From positions 33,075,799 to 33,139,798 of the forward strand of contig NC_081850.1 of NCBI RefSeq assembly GCF_963259705.1: 64,000 nucleotides of DNA, given 5' to 3'. Each line of letters begins with the position of its first letter. Position 1 is the first letter of the stretch. The stretch comes from Myotis daubentonii. Its lineage: Eukaryota > Chordata > Mammalia > Chiroptera > Vespertilionidae. The notes below the pieces were generated by a model, which saw only the letters and a program-made list of their open reading frames with translations, made no database searches and was not told where the DNA came from. This document shows, in pieces, positions 56,410-64,000 of the stretch. The position numbers and the translations under genes were made by a program.

Positions 56410-57114
56410 GATTTCGAACCAAGATGGCGGCATAGGTTAACGCCGGAGTTTGCTGCTTTGAACAACTACTTCAAAAGTGAAACCAAAAAACGGAAGGGAC
56501 ATCACCCAGAGCCACAGGAACGCTGGCTGAGTGGAAGTCCTACAACTAGGAGGAAAGAGAAACGCATACGGACACTCAGAGGAGGCGCAGTGCTGAAGTC
56601 AAATTCTGAGGTGCGGAGTGCGCGGAGCGGGCTGGCGGCGGAGGGCGCGGTTGTTGTTTTCAATCGGGAGGGAGTCGCAGACTCTGAGCACCAGATCCGG
56701 GCGAGCCTTTAGGGACCCAGACTCAAACGGGAGAAGCGGGACTGTCTGGCTTCGGTCAGAGCGAGTGCAGCTTTCTCTCCGAGCTTTGCAGCGGGTGCTG
56801 GGACTCAGAGAGGCAGAGCCCCTTGGGACAGGACTGAGAGCCGCCATAACTGCTCTCTCCGGCCCACCCTGTTGATCCTGTGCGACCCGCCCCGCCCAAG
56901 CCCTGCACAGAGGCATTTGCCGGATAGCCTCAGGCAAAGGCTAGATTAGCACCTCCCTAGAGGACAGAAGTTCTCTCACTGCTGACACAGCTGATTCTCA
57001 TAGCCACTTGGCCTGGAGGTCAAACCCTCCCTGGAATTAGCTACAACAATCAAGATTTATCTATAAGACTGCGAACAAAGACCACTAGGGGGTGCACCAA
57101 GGAAGCATAACAAA
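56410..57114 (+). promoter_or_regulatory. HAL1 5' UTR / internal promoter
   Basis: It is GC-rich, with many CpGs (GGCGGCATAG, TGCGGAGTGCGCGGAGCGGG and similar at 56610-56700). It begins with the YY1-like site that in L1 fixes the transcription start. Small frames on both strands occur by composition. No ORF0-like antisense gene can be claimed. Confidence 0.7.
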
Positions 57115-57963
57115 ATGCGGAGACAAAGAAACAGGACAAAATTGTCAATGGAAGAAATAGAGTTCAGAACCACACTTTTAAGGTCTCTCAAGAACTGTTT
57201 AGAAGCTGCCGATAAACTTAATGAGCTCTACACGGAAACTAATAAGACCCTCGATCTTATATTGGGGAACCAACTAGAAATTAAGCACACACGGACTGAA
57301 ATAACGAATATTATACAGTCGCCCGACAGCAGACCAGAGGAGCGCAAGAATCAAGTCAATGATTTGAAATGCGAGGAAGCAAAAAACATCCAACCAGAAA
57401 AGCAAATTGAAAAAAGAATCCAAAAATGCGAGGATAGTGTAAGGAGCCTCTGGGACAGCTTCAAGCGTACCAACATCAGAATTATAGGGGTGCCAGAAGA
57501 TGAGAGAGAGCAAGATATTGAAAACCTATTTGAAGAAATAATGACAGAAAACTTCCCCCACCTGGTGAAAGAAGTGGACTTACAGGTCCAAGAAGCGCGG
57601 AGAACCCCAAACAAAAGGAATCCAAAGAGGACCACACCAAGACACATCATAATTAAAATGCCAAGAGCAAAAGATAAAGAGAGAATCTTAAAAACAGCAA
57701 GAGAAAGAAACTCAGTTACCTACAAGGGAATACCCATACGACTGTCAGCTGATTTCTCAACAGAAACTTTGCAGGCCAGAAGGGAGTGGCAAGAAATATT
57801 CAAAGTGATGAATACCAAGAACCTACAACCAAGATTACTTTATCCAGCAAAGCTATCATTCAGAATTGAAGGTCAGATAAAGAGCTTCACAGATAAGGAA
57901 AAGCTAAAGGAGTTCATCACCACCAAACCAGGATTATATGAAATGCTGAAAGGTATCCTTTAA
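57115..57963 (+). CDS. HAL1 ORF1 protein (L1 ORF1p-like), intact
   Basis: A 282-residue RNA-binding chaperone homologous to L1 ORF1p, which forms trimers on its own mRNA. Residues about 10-110 are charged and helical, with Leu/Ile spacing suited to a coiled coil (EEIEFRTTLLRSLKN). Residues about 113-210 form the RRM, with the hallmark RTNIRIIGVPEDE, NLFEEIM and HIIIKMPRAKDKERIL. The C-terminal domain has FSTETLQARREWQEIF and LYPAKLSFRIEG, ending in LYEMLKGIL. The ATG follows an AACAAA context and no stop or frameshift interrupts the frame. The protein is shorter than human L1 ORF1p (338 residues), mostly at the N-terminus. It lacks a partner ORF2 by design of the element. Confidence 0.92.
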   Translation: MRRQRNRTKLSMEEIEFRTTLLRSLKNCLEAADKLNELYTETNKTLDLILGNQLEIKHTRTEITNIIQSPDSRPEERKNQVNDLKCEEAKNIQPEKQIEKRIQKCEDSVRSLWDSFKRTNIRIIGVPEDEREQDIENLFEEIMTENFPHLVKEVDLQVQEARRTPNKRNPKRTTPRHIIIKMPRAKDKERILKTARERNSVTYKGIPIRLSADFSTETLQARREWQEIFKVMNTKNLQPRLLYPAKLSFRIEGQIKSFTDKEKLKEFITTKPGLYEMLKGIL

Positions 57964-58544
57964 GAAGAGGAAGAGGAAGAAAAAGGTAAAGATACAAATT
58001 ATGAACAACAAATATGCATCTATCAACAAGTGAATCTAAGAATCAAGTGAATAAATAATCTGATGAACAGAATGAACTGTTGATTATAATAGAATCAGGG
58101 ACATAGAAAGGGAATGGACTGACTATTCTTGGGGGGGAAAGGGGTGTGGGAGATGTGGGAAGAGACTGGACAAAAATCGTGCACCTATGGATGAGGACAG
58201 TGGGTGGGGAGTGAGGGCGGAGGGTGGGGCGGGAACTGGGAGGAGAGGAGTTATGGGGGGGGAAAAAAAGGGAACAAATGTAATAATCTGAACAATAAAG
58301 ATTTAATTAAAAAAAAATTTAAGTAATACAGACACAGTACACAAAGTATTGCAAAGTAGAGAAGAGTAAGAAAAAGGAGAAACAATCAAAGTTGGCATAG
58401 GAACCCGAAAAATCTCTACCAATCCCATCCTTCTAGTTAAATCATTTGCATCTTCAAGGGTCTCTGTTGGAATACAATTATCCTTGGAAGCAAGACATTA
58501 TAATCTAAATTATTCTTTGGAATACAGCTTAGCATATGGGTTAA

Positions 58545-58765
58545 GAACCTGGGCTCTGGGATCCAACTGCCAGGGTGGAGTGCCACTTCTGGCACTTGCT
58601 GTCTGTGTGACCTTGGGCAAGTGACTTCATCTCTTTAGGTGTCAGTGTCCATCACTAAAAATTAGAGGTGGTACTAACAGAATTTAACTCAGACTTTTTA
58701 TGACGACTAAACGAGATAATGCATGTACATTTTTAGGAAGCAGTGAGGGACACATAGCAAGCATT
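58545..58765 (-). mobile_element. MIR SINE
   Basis: GTGTGACCTTGGGCAAGTGA, CTTCATCTCTTTAGGTGTCA and GACTAAACGAGATAATGCAT are clear reverse MIR signatures. Confidence 0.9.
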
Positions 58766-58861
58766 TTTGATCCCTGTATCTAAGAACTTTATAATCATGT
58801 CTTCTGAACATACATTGGGTTTTTTGTTTTACTTTTTATTTTATTTTTAAAAGCCCTAGAC

Positions 58862-59013
58862 CAGTGGTCGGCAAACTGCGGCCCCTTGAGTGTGGCTCTT
58901 CCACAAAATACCACGTGCAGGCGCGCACGTACAGTGCGATTGAAACTTCGTGGCCACACTCAAGGGGCCAAAGAGCCGCATGTGGCTCGCGAGCCACAGT
59001 TTGCCGACCACTG
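58862..59013. mobile_element. hAT MITE, 152 bp, GTCGGCAAACTG ends
   Basis: Inverted ends CAGTGGTCGGCAAACTG and CAGTTTGCCGACCACTG with further internal complementarity (GGCCCCTTGAGTGTGGC against GCCACACTCAAGGGGCC). The TSD CCCTAGAC occurs at 58854-58861 and 59014-59021. Confidence 0.93.
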
Positions 59014-59021
59014 CCCTAGAC

Positions 59022-59230
59022 CAGTGATGGCGAACCTTTTGAGCTCAGCGTGTCAGCATTTTGAAAAACCCTAACTTAACTCTGGTGCCATGTCACATAT
59101 AGAAATTTTTTGATATTTGCAACCATAGTGAAACAAACATTTATATTTTTGATATTTATTTTATATATTTAAATGTCATTTAACAAAAAAATCAATGAAA
59201 AAAATGATTGTCATAGGTTCACCATCCCTG
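59022..59230 (+). mobile_element. hAT MITE sharing a TSD with its neighbour
   Basis: Family of 7671-7904, with ends CAGTGATGGCGAACC and GGTTCACCATCCCTG. About 25 bp shorter because an internal ACACG..GTGTC stretch is missing near 59205. CCCTAGAC lies at 59014-59021 and 59231-59238. Confidence 0.93.
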
Positions 59231-59339
59231 CCCTAGACTCTTAATGAACATTATGGTCTTTGGAGTATCTCTATTTACCAGTTTCAAAATATACCCAGTT
59301 CTGAATAAAGTCACTAAAAAGGGGGATAAAAATCTTAAC

Positions 59340-59450
59340 ACAGGTTGTCTAGTCCAACACCCTCATTTTACAAATGAATAAAGTTAGAAACAGAGGGATT
59401 AAATGCCTAACCCAAGAAAGTGAAGTTGATCTCAGAGGTGGAATAATTTC
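59340..59450 (+). mobile_element. MIR-like fragment
   Basis: CCTCATTTTACAAATGAATA, then AGTTAGAAACAGAGGGATTA, matches the MIR core. Confidence 0.7.
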
Positions 59451-59762
59451 TACTCTTCAGAGGAAATATAGGATGGTTGATACTATATCCATTCTTAAGC
59501 CACATTTCTTATTCCAAACATAGTTAATCCCAATTTAATAATGTCACTTGTTTCACGAACGATACATCTTGGTGAATTATAAACTGCAGACGTTTTGAGA
59601 TCACATGGGCCCAGATTTGAATGTTGATTCAGCTTCCTAAAGTGAAAAAGACAATTGTGACTTTGGGCCCAGCCCAGTGCCTGGGATAACGTCAATGATT
59701 AATATTGGTTGATGATATTACAAATTAATGTTGTAAAAGGTACTGGGCTTTTATTAATTACA

Positions 59763-60531
59763 CTAGAGGCCCGGTGCATGAATTCATGCACGGGTGGGGT
59801 CCCTCGGGGTGGACTGCAGAGATCGAGCCCCTGCTCATGCCCCCAGCCTCACAGCTCCGCAGCCCCCATCAAGATGACTAATAGCTAATATAATTTCTGT
59901 TGCATTTCAGAAAATTCTAATTTAATACAATTGCAGATAAATTTTACTGAGCCCCCCCCCTTGAAATTCCCTCTCACAAACTTTGCCTATTTTGTTGTTG
60001 ATATTTGCATTTCTCTCCACAGTAATTTATACCAAACCAAGACTTAGAATAGTCCTCTCTCTAGACACAATAGCAGTGAGAGTCAGTACAGTGTTTCTGT
60101 CAATACACCCCATCTTGCTGCTCCCTCTCCTGCTCCACCATCCTGCCTGCAGGGCAAGCAATCAGGGCCAGGCCCCCTGCCCACCTTCCTCAGCACCTGG
60201 GATCCAGGCGGCAGCCCTGCCCCCGCAATGCTGCCTGTGGTAGCAGTCTGTGGGGTGATTGGCAGGGCCATCACACCCCTGCTCACACCCACCTTGACCT
60301 GGTGCCACCTGCTCACCTGCTCCACCATCCCGCTGCGGTCCCACTCTCATTGGGGCCCATCAGGGCCAGCAGCACCTCCACTGCCGCCTGCTGCCAGCGC
60401 TGCATCGCCGACACCCGCCATGTTCCACACCGCCCCCTGGTGGTCAGCACATATCATAGCTAGCGGTCAAACTCCCGGTCAAACAACTGCCTGAGGGAGC
60501 AATTTTTATATTAGGCTTTTATTATATTGGA
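59763..60531 (-). mobile_element. Helitron carrying a copy of nearby DNA
   Basis: On the minus strand it starts TCCAATATAATAAAAGCCTA (from 60531) and ends GCATGAATTCATGCACCGGG, then CCTCTAG (59763-59766). A and T flank it. It shares GCTGACCACCAGGGGGCG and the GGGATGGTGGAGCAGGTGAG block with the partial element at 63101-63340. Positions 59867-60100 are not Helitron-like but about 90% identical to 61815-62051 in this window. Confidence 0.9.
59867..60100 (+). repeat. Segment duplicated with 61815-62051
   Basis: About 235 bases from CATCAAGATGACTAATAGCT to GTGTTTCTGT align with 61815-62051, with roughly 20 differences and one short C-run gap. The match begins and ends sharply. This copy is inside the Helitron; the other copy is bounded by non-Helitron sequence. 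Confidence 0.9.
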
Positions 60532-60588
60532 TCAATTACATTTTTAGTGTGAGTAGGGCAGAAAACATTTATGCCTGATAGTGGGCTA

Positions 60589-60908
60589 CAGACAGTCCTT
60601 GAGTTACGTCAGACTCGACGTATGTCATTTCATGGTTAATAAATAAATCTACCATTTATTTATTTAAAAAAAAGTTCCATCATTTTGATGTATGTACATA
60701 TGTGCTTTATGTTTTTTATTATTTACTTACCACAAGTAAAGGTCAGGAATTGTTATCTTTCTTTTAAATTTTTTTTACTGTTTCACTTCATTACTGCTGT
60801 GCATGTGCTCCATGTGAGTGACGTAGGTGCTGATGTAGGTGGGTTCTGACTTACGGCGTTACGTCGCGCTGTAGGAACGGATCTCCGACATAACCCGAGG
60901 ACCTACTG
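60589..60908. mobile_element. Tigger/pogo-type MITE, 320 bp
   Basis: CAG..GTCCTTGAGTTACGTC at the left matches the complement of GACATAACCCGAGGACCTACTG at the right. TA at 60587-60588 and 60909-60910. A different family from the 279-bp MITEs. Confidence 0.8.
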
Positions 60909-60927
60909 TACTTAAGCCTGTGGACAA

Positions 60928-61090
60928 AAAAAAGGAGTTCTACGGAAAGTAACCTCACAGGATAATCTGATCATAAATTCCTAACTGAGCAGGTCATGGT
61001 GGGAGTCACACCCCAGGCTTGTAACTTTTTAGTAAAAGCTTTATCTTTGCCTTAGGCAAGCTTTGTCCATTGTTTCTGTGCATCAATATA
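60928..61090. repeat. Inverted relative of 56060-56215
   Basis: AAGTAACCTCACAGGATAAT, GATCATAAATTCCTAACTGA and GTCCATTGTTTCTGTGCATC match, in reverse, the LTR-like repeat at 56.06-56.2 kb at roughly 80%. Probably members of one dispersed family. Confidence 0.7.
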
Positions 61091-61099
61091 GTTGTGGAT

Positions 61100-61814
61100 A
61101 TGGAGTTTAATGAAACAACAAATATATAATGTAGATTTTATTTAAAAAGAAAGAAGTAACTACCCTTAAGACAGCACAAAAGTTTAACCACTCTGTAATC
61201 TGATTTCCACATGACCTCCTCCAAAAGTGCATATAATCTTAACTATCTTGTATCTCATCCCTGATTTAGCTTCTTCCTATCTTCATGTACTCTTCCTTAT
61301 ATCCCCCCTTAATCTCAAGCATAAAAATAAACCCCCCCAAACCTGCAAACTGTTATTCTCAGAAGCACTTATCTCAGATCTTGCTTCCAAGTGTATCCTT
61401 TTTGTTGGCTCAAATTTTTATAAAAATTCCCTACAGGTTTGGACATTCTTACTAGTATGATGACATGCCTAAAAGCTAAAAGACATTAGAGACGAGATAT
61501 TAGCACTTGGAGACAAAAGCTGGGTACACTAAAGTACGGTGTACATGAATGACCGTAATTTGGGAGAGATATAGATTATCATTTATGATGAGGTTGTACG
61601 ACATTCCTGAGTTAACTCTGTGAGAACTAAACTGAGAGAGTTAAATGACTCAACAGGATTGGAATTCATTCAAATTGGAATTTATCCGGAACAGGAATAT
61701 AAACAGTTTTTATCTTTTCTTGCCATTTTGTTTTCCTCAGGGTAGAGGATGTCACTACCTTGCACAAATTGCAAAAATTGAGCAGACCCCAGTTGAGGAC
61801 AATAGAATGGTTAA
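61100..61814. other. Unassigned sequence
   Basis: A possible exon-like stretch begins after TTTTGTTTTCCTCAG (polypyrimidine-AG, to about 61740). It stays open for about 30 codons to TAA in the duplicated segment. No protein family is recognised, so no gene is called. Confidence 0.3.
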
Positions 61815-62051
61815 CATCAAGATGATTAATAACTAATATAATTTCTGCTGCATTTCAGAAAATTCTAATTTAATACAATTGCATATAAATTTAACTGAGT
61901 TCCCTCTCCCCTTGAAATTCCTTCTGACAAACTTTGCCTGTTTTGTTGTTGATATTTGCATTTCTCTCCACCGTAATTTATATCAAACCAAGACTTAGGA
62001 TAGTCTTCTCTCTAGACATAATAGCAGTGAGAGTCAATATACTGTTTCTGT
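61815..62051 (+). repeat. Counterpart of the Helitron-borne segment
   Basis: See 59867-60100. A plus-strand frame of about 60 codons (61934-62116) is hydrophobic at its N-terminus and is partly shared by both copies. No function can be assigned. Confidence 0.85.
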
Positions 62052-62147
62052 ATGACTTGCAAAGAAGTCTCCATCAAAAACAAACACAGAAAGTGAGAGC
62101 TGAAACAATCTTATGAAGACTGTAGGCTTCAGAAGGTTATGTATATA

Positions 62148-62282
62148 CCAGAGGCCCTTTGCATGAAATTCGTGCAAGAGCAGACCCTCACAGCCCCAGC
62201 TTCATCTGGAAGGTCATCTGGAAGGTCCTTCCGCTGTTCGGCCGTTCGGTCGATTTGTATTTTATGCTTTTATTATTATAGA
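62148..62282 (-). mobile_element. Short HeliBat-type Helitron, 135 bp
   Basis: On the minus strand it starts TCTATAATAATAAAAGCATA (from 62282). It ends with GCACGAATTTCATGC, then CTGG (CTRR consensus), at 62148-62151. Flanked by A and T. The tandem GGTCATCTGGAA/GGTCATCTGGAA lies inside (62203-62226). Confidence 0.87.
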
Positions 62283-62454
62283 TGGGACTGGAGAGTTCTC
62301 CCTTCACCTCGCCTCTTGCCCCAACCAACTTTCACTTTCCCAGTAATAGGATGGGCCAGAGAGCAATGTTAAGGGTAAGAGTGTGTTTAAAGGGAAAGAG
62401 TCATGCCTTACCATTCTGTCTAACACACAGTCCCTCCTTACTATATGAGGAGTC

Positions 62455-63065
62455 TCAATTTACAAATCCATCCATTAGCTGAAATTTATTTGTAGCCCTG
62501 AAATCAATACTGACAAAGCTTTTGGAGCCATTTGCTGACATGAGTGGTAAAAAGGACCTGAGTTGTCTGACAGCACACATTCCCAGCTGAGGTGCATGGG
62601 CAATGCTCTGCCTTCTTGTTTCAACTCTCATGCTGCAAATGATGTGTCCTTCTCGCAGTCTATTTGGTGCCATGTTTTTCACATTTTTGTGCTTTTTCTA
62701 GGTGATTTTGCCATTTAACTGACCCCAAAATGTAGTGTTGAAGTGCTGTCCTAGTGTTCCTAAGTGTAGGAAGGCTGTGATGTGCCTTACGGAGAACTCA
62801 TCTATGTTAGAAAATCTTCATTTAGGCATGAGTTATAGTGCTATTGGCCATGACTTCATATTAATGAATCAATAATTATATTGAACAAGGTGTCTTTAAA
62901 CAGAAACATACATAAAACCAGGTATGTATTGATCACTTGAAAATGTGACCAGTGACTTGCAGAAACCTAGCCTTGTGTTCCCCCGAGGAGCGACAGTTCA
63001 GTATTCGCTAATTCAGTGTTCACAGTAACATTACAGAATACAACTACGTGAATGAGAGCCAACTG
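62455..63065 (+). mobile_element. Tigger-family transposon fragment
   Basis: GGTGCCATGTTTTTCACATT, then TGTTCCTAAGTGTAGGAAGG, GTGATGTGCCTTACGGAGAA and CAGTATTCGCTAATTCAGTG, match the internal and terminal parts of a mammalian Tigger. The middle encoded the CENP-B-type DNA-binding N-terminus of the transposase, now interrupted. It ends GAGAGCCAACTG followed by TA (63066-63067). Confidence 0.75.
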
Positions 63066-63100
63066 TATCACAAGGATGGAGATCACTAAAGATGAGCTAA

Positions 63101-63340
63101 TCTACATATATAAAACCCTAATATGCAAACAGACCGAACAGTGAAACAACTGAACAACCGGTCGCTATGATGTGTGCTGACCACCAGGGGGAGCACGTGG
63201 AACATAGCAGGCATTGGCAGCAGGCGGCAGAGCACAGAACATGGCAGGCATTGGCTGCCGTGGGATGGTGGAGCAGGTGAGCAGGAGCGCCAGATCAAGG
63301 CGGGGCACCAGTCACTGTCACTGGGGCAAGCCTCTGGTGG
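63101..63340 (+). mobile_element. 5' part of a Helitron
   Basis: Begins TCTACATATATAAAACCCTA and contains TGACCACCAGGGGGAGCACG and GGATGGTGGAGCAGGTGAGC, as in 59763-60531. The GGAA array begins where the rest should continue, and no CTAG end follows. Confidence 0.85.
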
Positions 63341-63345
63341 TTATT

Positions 63346-63454
63346 GAAGGAAGGAAGGAAGGAAGGAAGGAAGGAAGGAAGGAAGGAAGGAAGGAAGGAA
63401 GGAAGGAAGGAAGGAAGGAAGGAAGGAAGGGAGGGAGGGAGGGAGGGAGGGAGG
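63346..63454. repeat. (GGAA)n / (GGGA)n microsatellite
   Basis: About 21 GGAA units pass into five or six GGGA units. The open frame reading Lys-Glu-Gly-Arg repeats is an artefact. Confidence 0.97.
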
Positions 63455-64000
63455 AAAGAATAGAAAAAAATTACCTGACCCCAAGTCGTTTATTCAAACT
63501 CTGATTTGAGGCAAACCCAAACTAAGATAATGTCCATCGGAGGGAGGCATGAATGAAATTGAATAATTGGATGCAAGGTCATTCCCATTTGTGCAGAAAC
63601 AAAACAAAACAAAATTATAAGTGAAGTGTATACATGTTTATATATGTTAGAAATAAAAGCTATAGAGATAATCATGCCACAGTATAATGGTGGTTATCTC
63701 TGGGGCTGAGATAGCTAAGGGAAAAGAAGGAGACTTTCCATGTTAACTTTGTATACTCCCGTATTATTTCAGTGTTCAATAGATGTTATTTTTGTAATTA
63801 AAAAATAAATTAAAGGTGAGGGGGCAGCGGTAATTTCCTTGTTCCTGAAGCATCTAGCTTCCCCTTTAAGCTGTGAGCTACATTGTTAGAAAGAAGAGTA
63901 ACCATGCAGAGATACAATTACCTGTCTTTAAGACATAGATGCTGATCATCCCAACCCAAACCATCTTCAAAGAAAAATCACAAACTAAGTAAAAATTCTT
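63455..64000. other. Unassigned sequence
   Basis: A segment at 63680-63800 (GTGGTTATCTCTGGGGCTGA, ATTATTTCAGTGTTCAATAG) looks like an old L1 3' end. No gene is seen. Confidence 0.4.

Larger units (their letters stand above)
56410..58311 (+). mobile_element. Full-length half-LINE-1 (HAL1) with 15-bp TSD
   Basis: AAAAAATTTAAGTAA is repeated exactly at 56395-56409 and 58312-58326, directly outside the element. The target TT/AAAAAA fits the L1 endonuclease. It opens with GATTTCGAACCAAGATGGCG (YY1-like AAGATGGCGG, 56421-56430), as at L1 5' ends. It has a CpG-rich 5' UTR of about 0.7 kb, one intact ORF1, a G-rich 3' UTR and AATAAA at 58294-58299. There is no ORF2: only about 350 bp separates ORF1 from the poly-A. 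Reverse transcription must therefore come from an L1 in trans. Confidence 0.92.

Noticed and set aside
57274..57650. Minus-strand frames inside the HAL1 ORF1
   Set aside because: They are antisense shadows of the intact ORF1; hydrophobic composition follows from complementing Lys/Glu codons.
63346..63454. Repeat arrays as a CRISPR or satellite system
   Set aside because: Units are 4 bp with no spacers; this is a simple microsatellite in a mammalian genome.

Overview
The window is nuclear DNA from a mammal, almost certainly a vespertilionid (evening) bat. Three repeat classes found together in that family recur throughout. (1) About thirty tRNA-derived Ves SINEs, with the head TGGCTCAGTGG (box A), GGTTCGATTCC (box B) and a TCTCTCTC...AATAAA tail. 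(2) HeliBat-type Helitrons that begin TCCTATATAATAAAAG and end with a GTGCAC..GTGCAC hairpin followed by GGGCCTCTAG. (3) Short hAT and pogo/Tigger-type MITEs whose target-site duplications (TSDs) are still perfect. Older mammal-wide repeats (MIR, L2, MER5A, MER3, MER20, Tigger2, MLT1-like LTRs, old L1) fill much of the rest. No functional multi-exon host gene can be read in the window.

Layout. 0-14 kb: repeats, including a nearly complete 2.66-kb Tigger2-like element (3430-6084). 15.1-16.4 kb: one strong CpG island, probably the promoter and first exon of a gene whose strand and identity cannot be read here. 17-30 kb: an ancient LTR, L1 3' ends, Ves SINEs, one clean HeliBat (25402-25726), and an MLT1-like LTR broken by a patchwork of segments that also occur within 2 kb. 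31.36-32.01 kb: an intronless, decayed retrocopy of PRXL2A (FAM213A/PAMM), minus strand. 34-47 kb: five Helitrons among SINEs, one with a roughly 1-kb interior of unknown origin. 47-56 kb: SINEs, microsatellites, hAT MITEs and a 279-bp Tigger MITE. 56.4-58.3 kb: a full-length, recently inserted half-LINE (HAL1) with an intact 282-residue ORF1 and a perfect 15-bp TSD. 58.8-63.5 kb: two hAT MITEs back to back sharing three copies of one 8-bp target site, a Helitron containing a diverged copy of sequence that also lies about 2 kb away, a Tigger MITE, a Tigger fragment, a truncated Helitron and a GGAA microsatellite.

The only long intact coding sequence is the HAL1 ORF1. Most other open frames are antisense shadows of SINEs, Helitrons or the CpG island. 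The main interest is genome dynamics: recent activity of DNA transposons, Helitrons and a HAL1, plus several short local duplications that look like templated insertions. Family names rest on my recognition of consensus features and were not checked against a database; identities were counted by eye.
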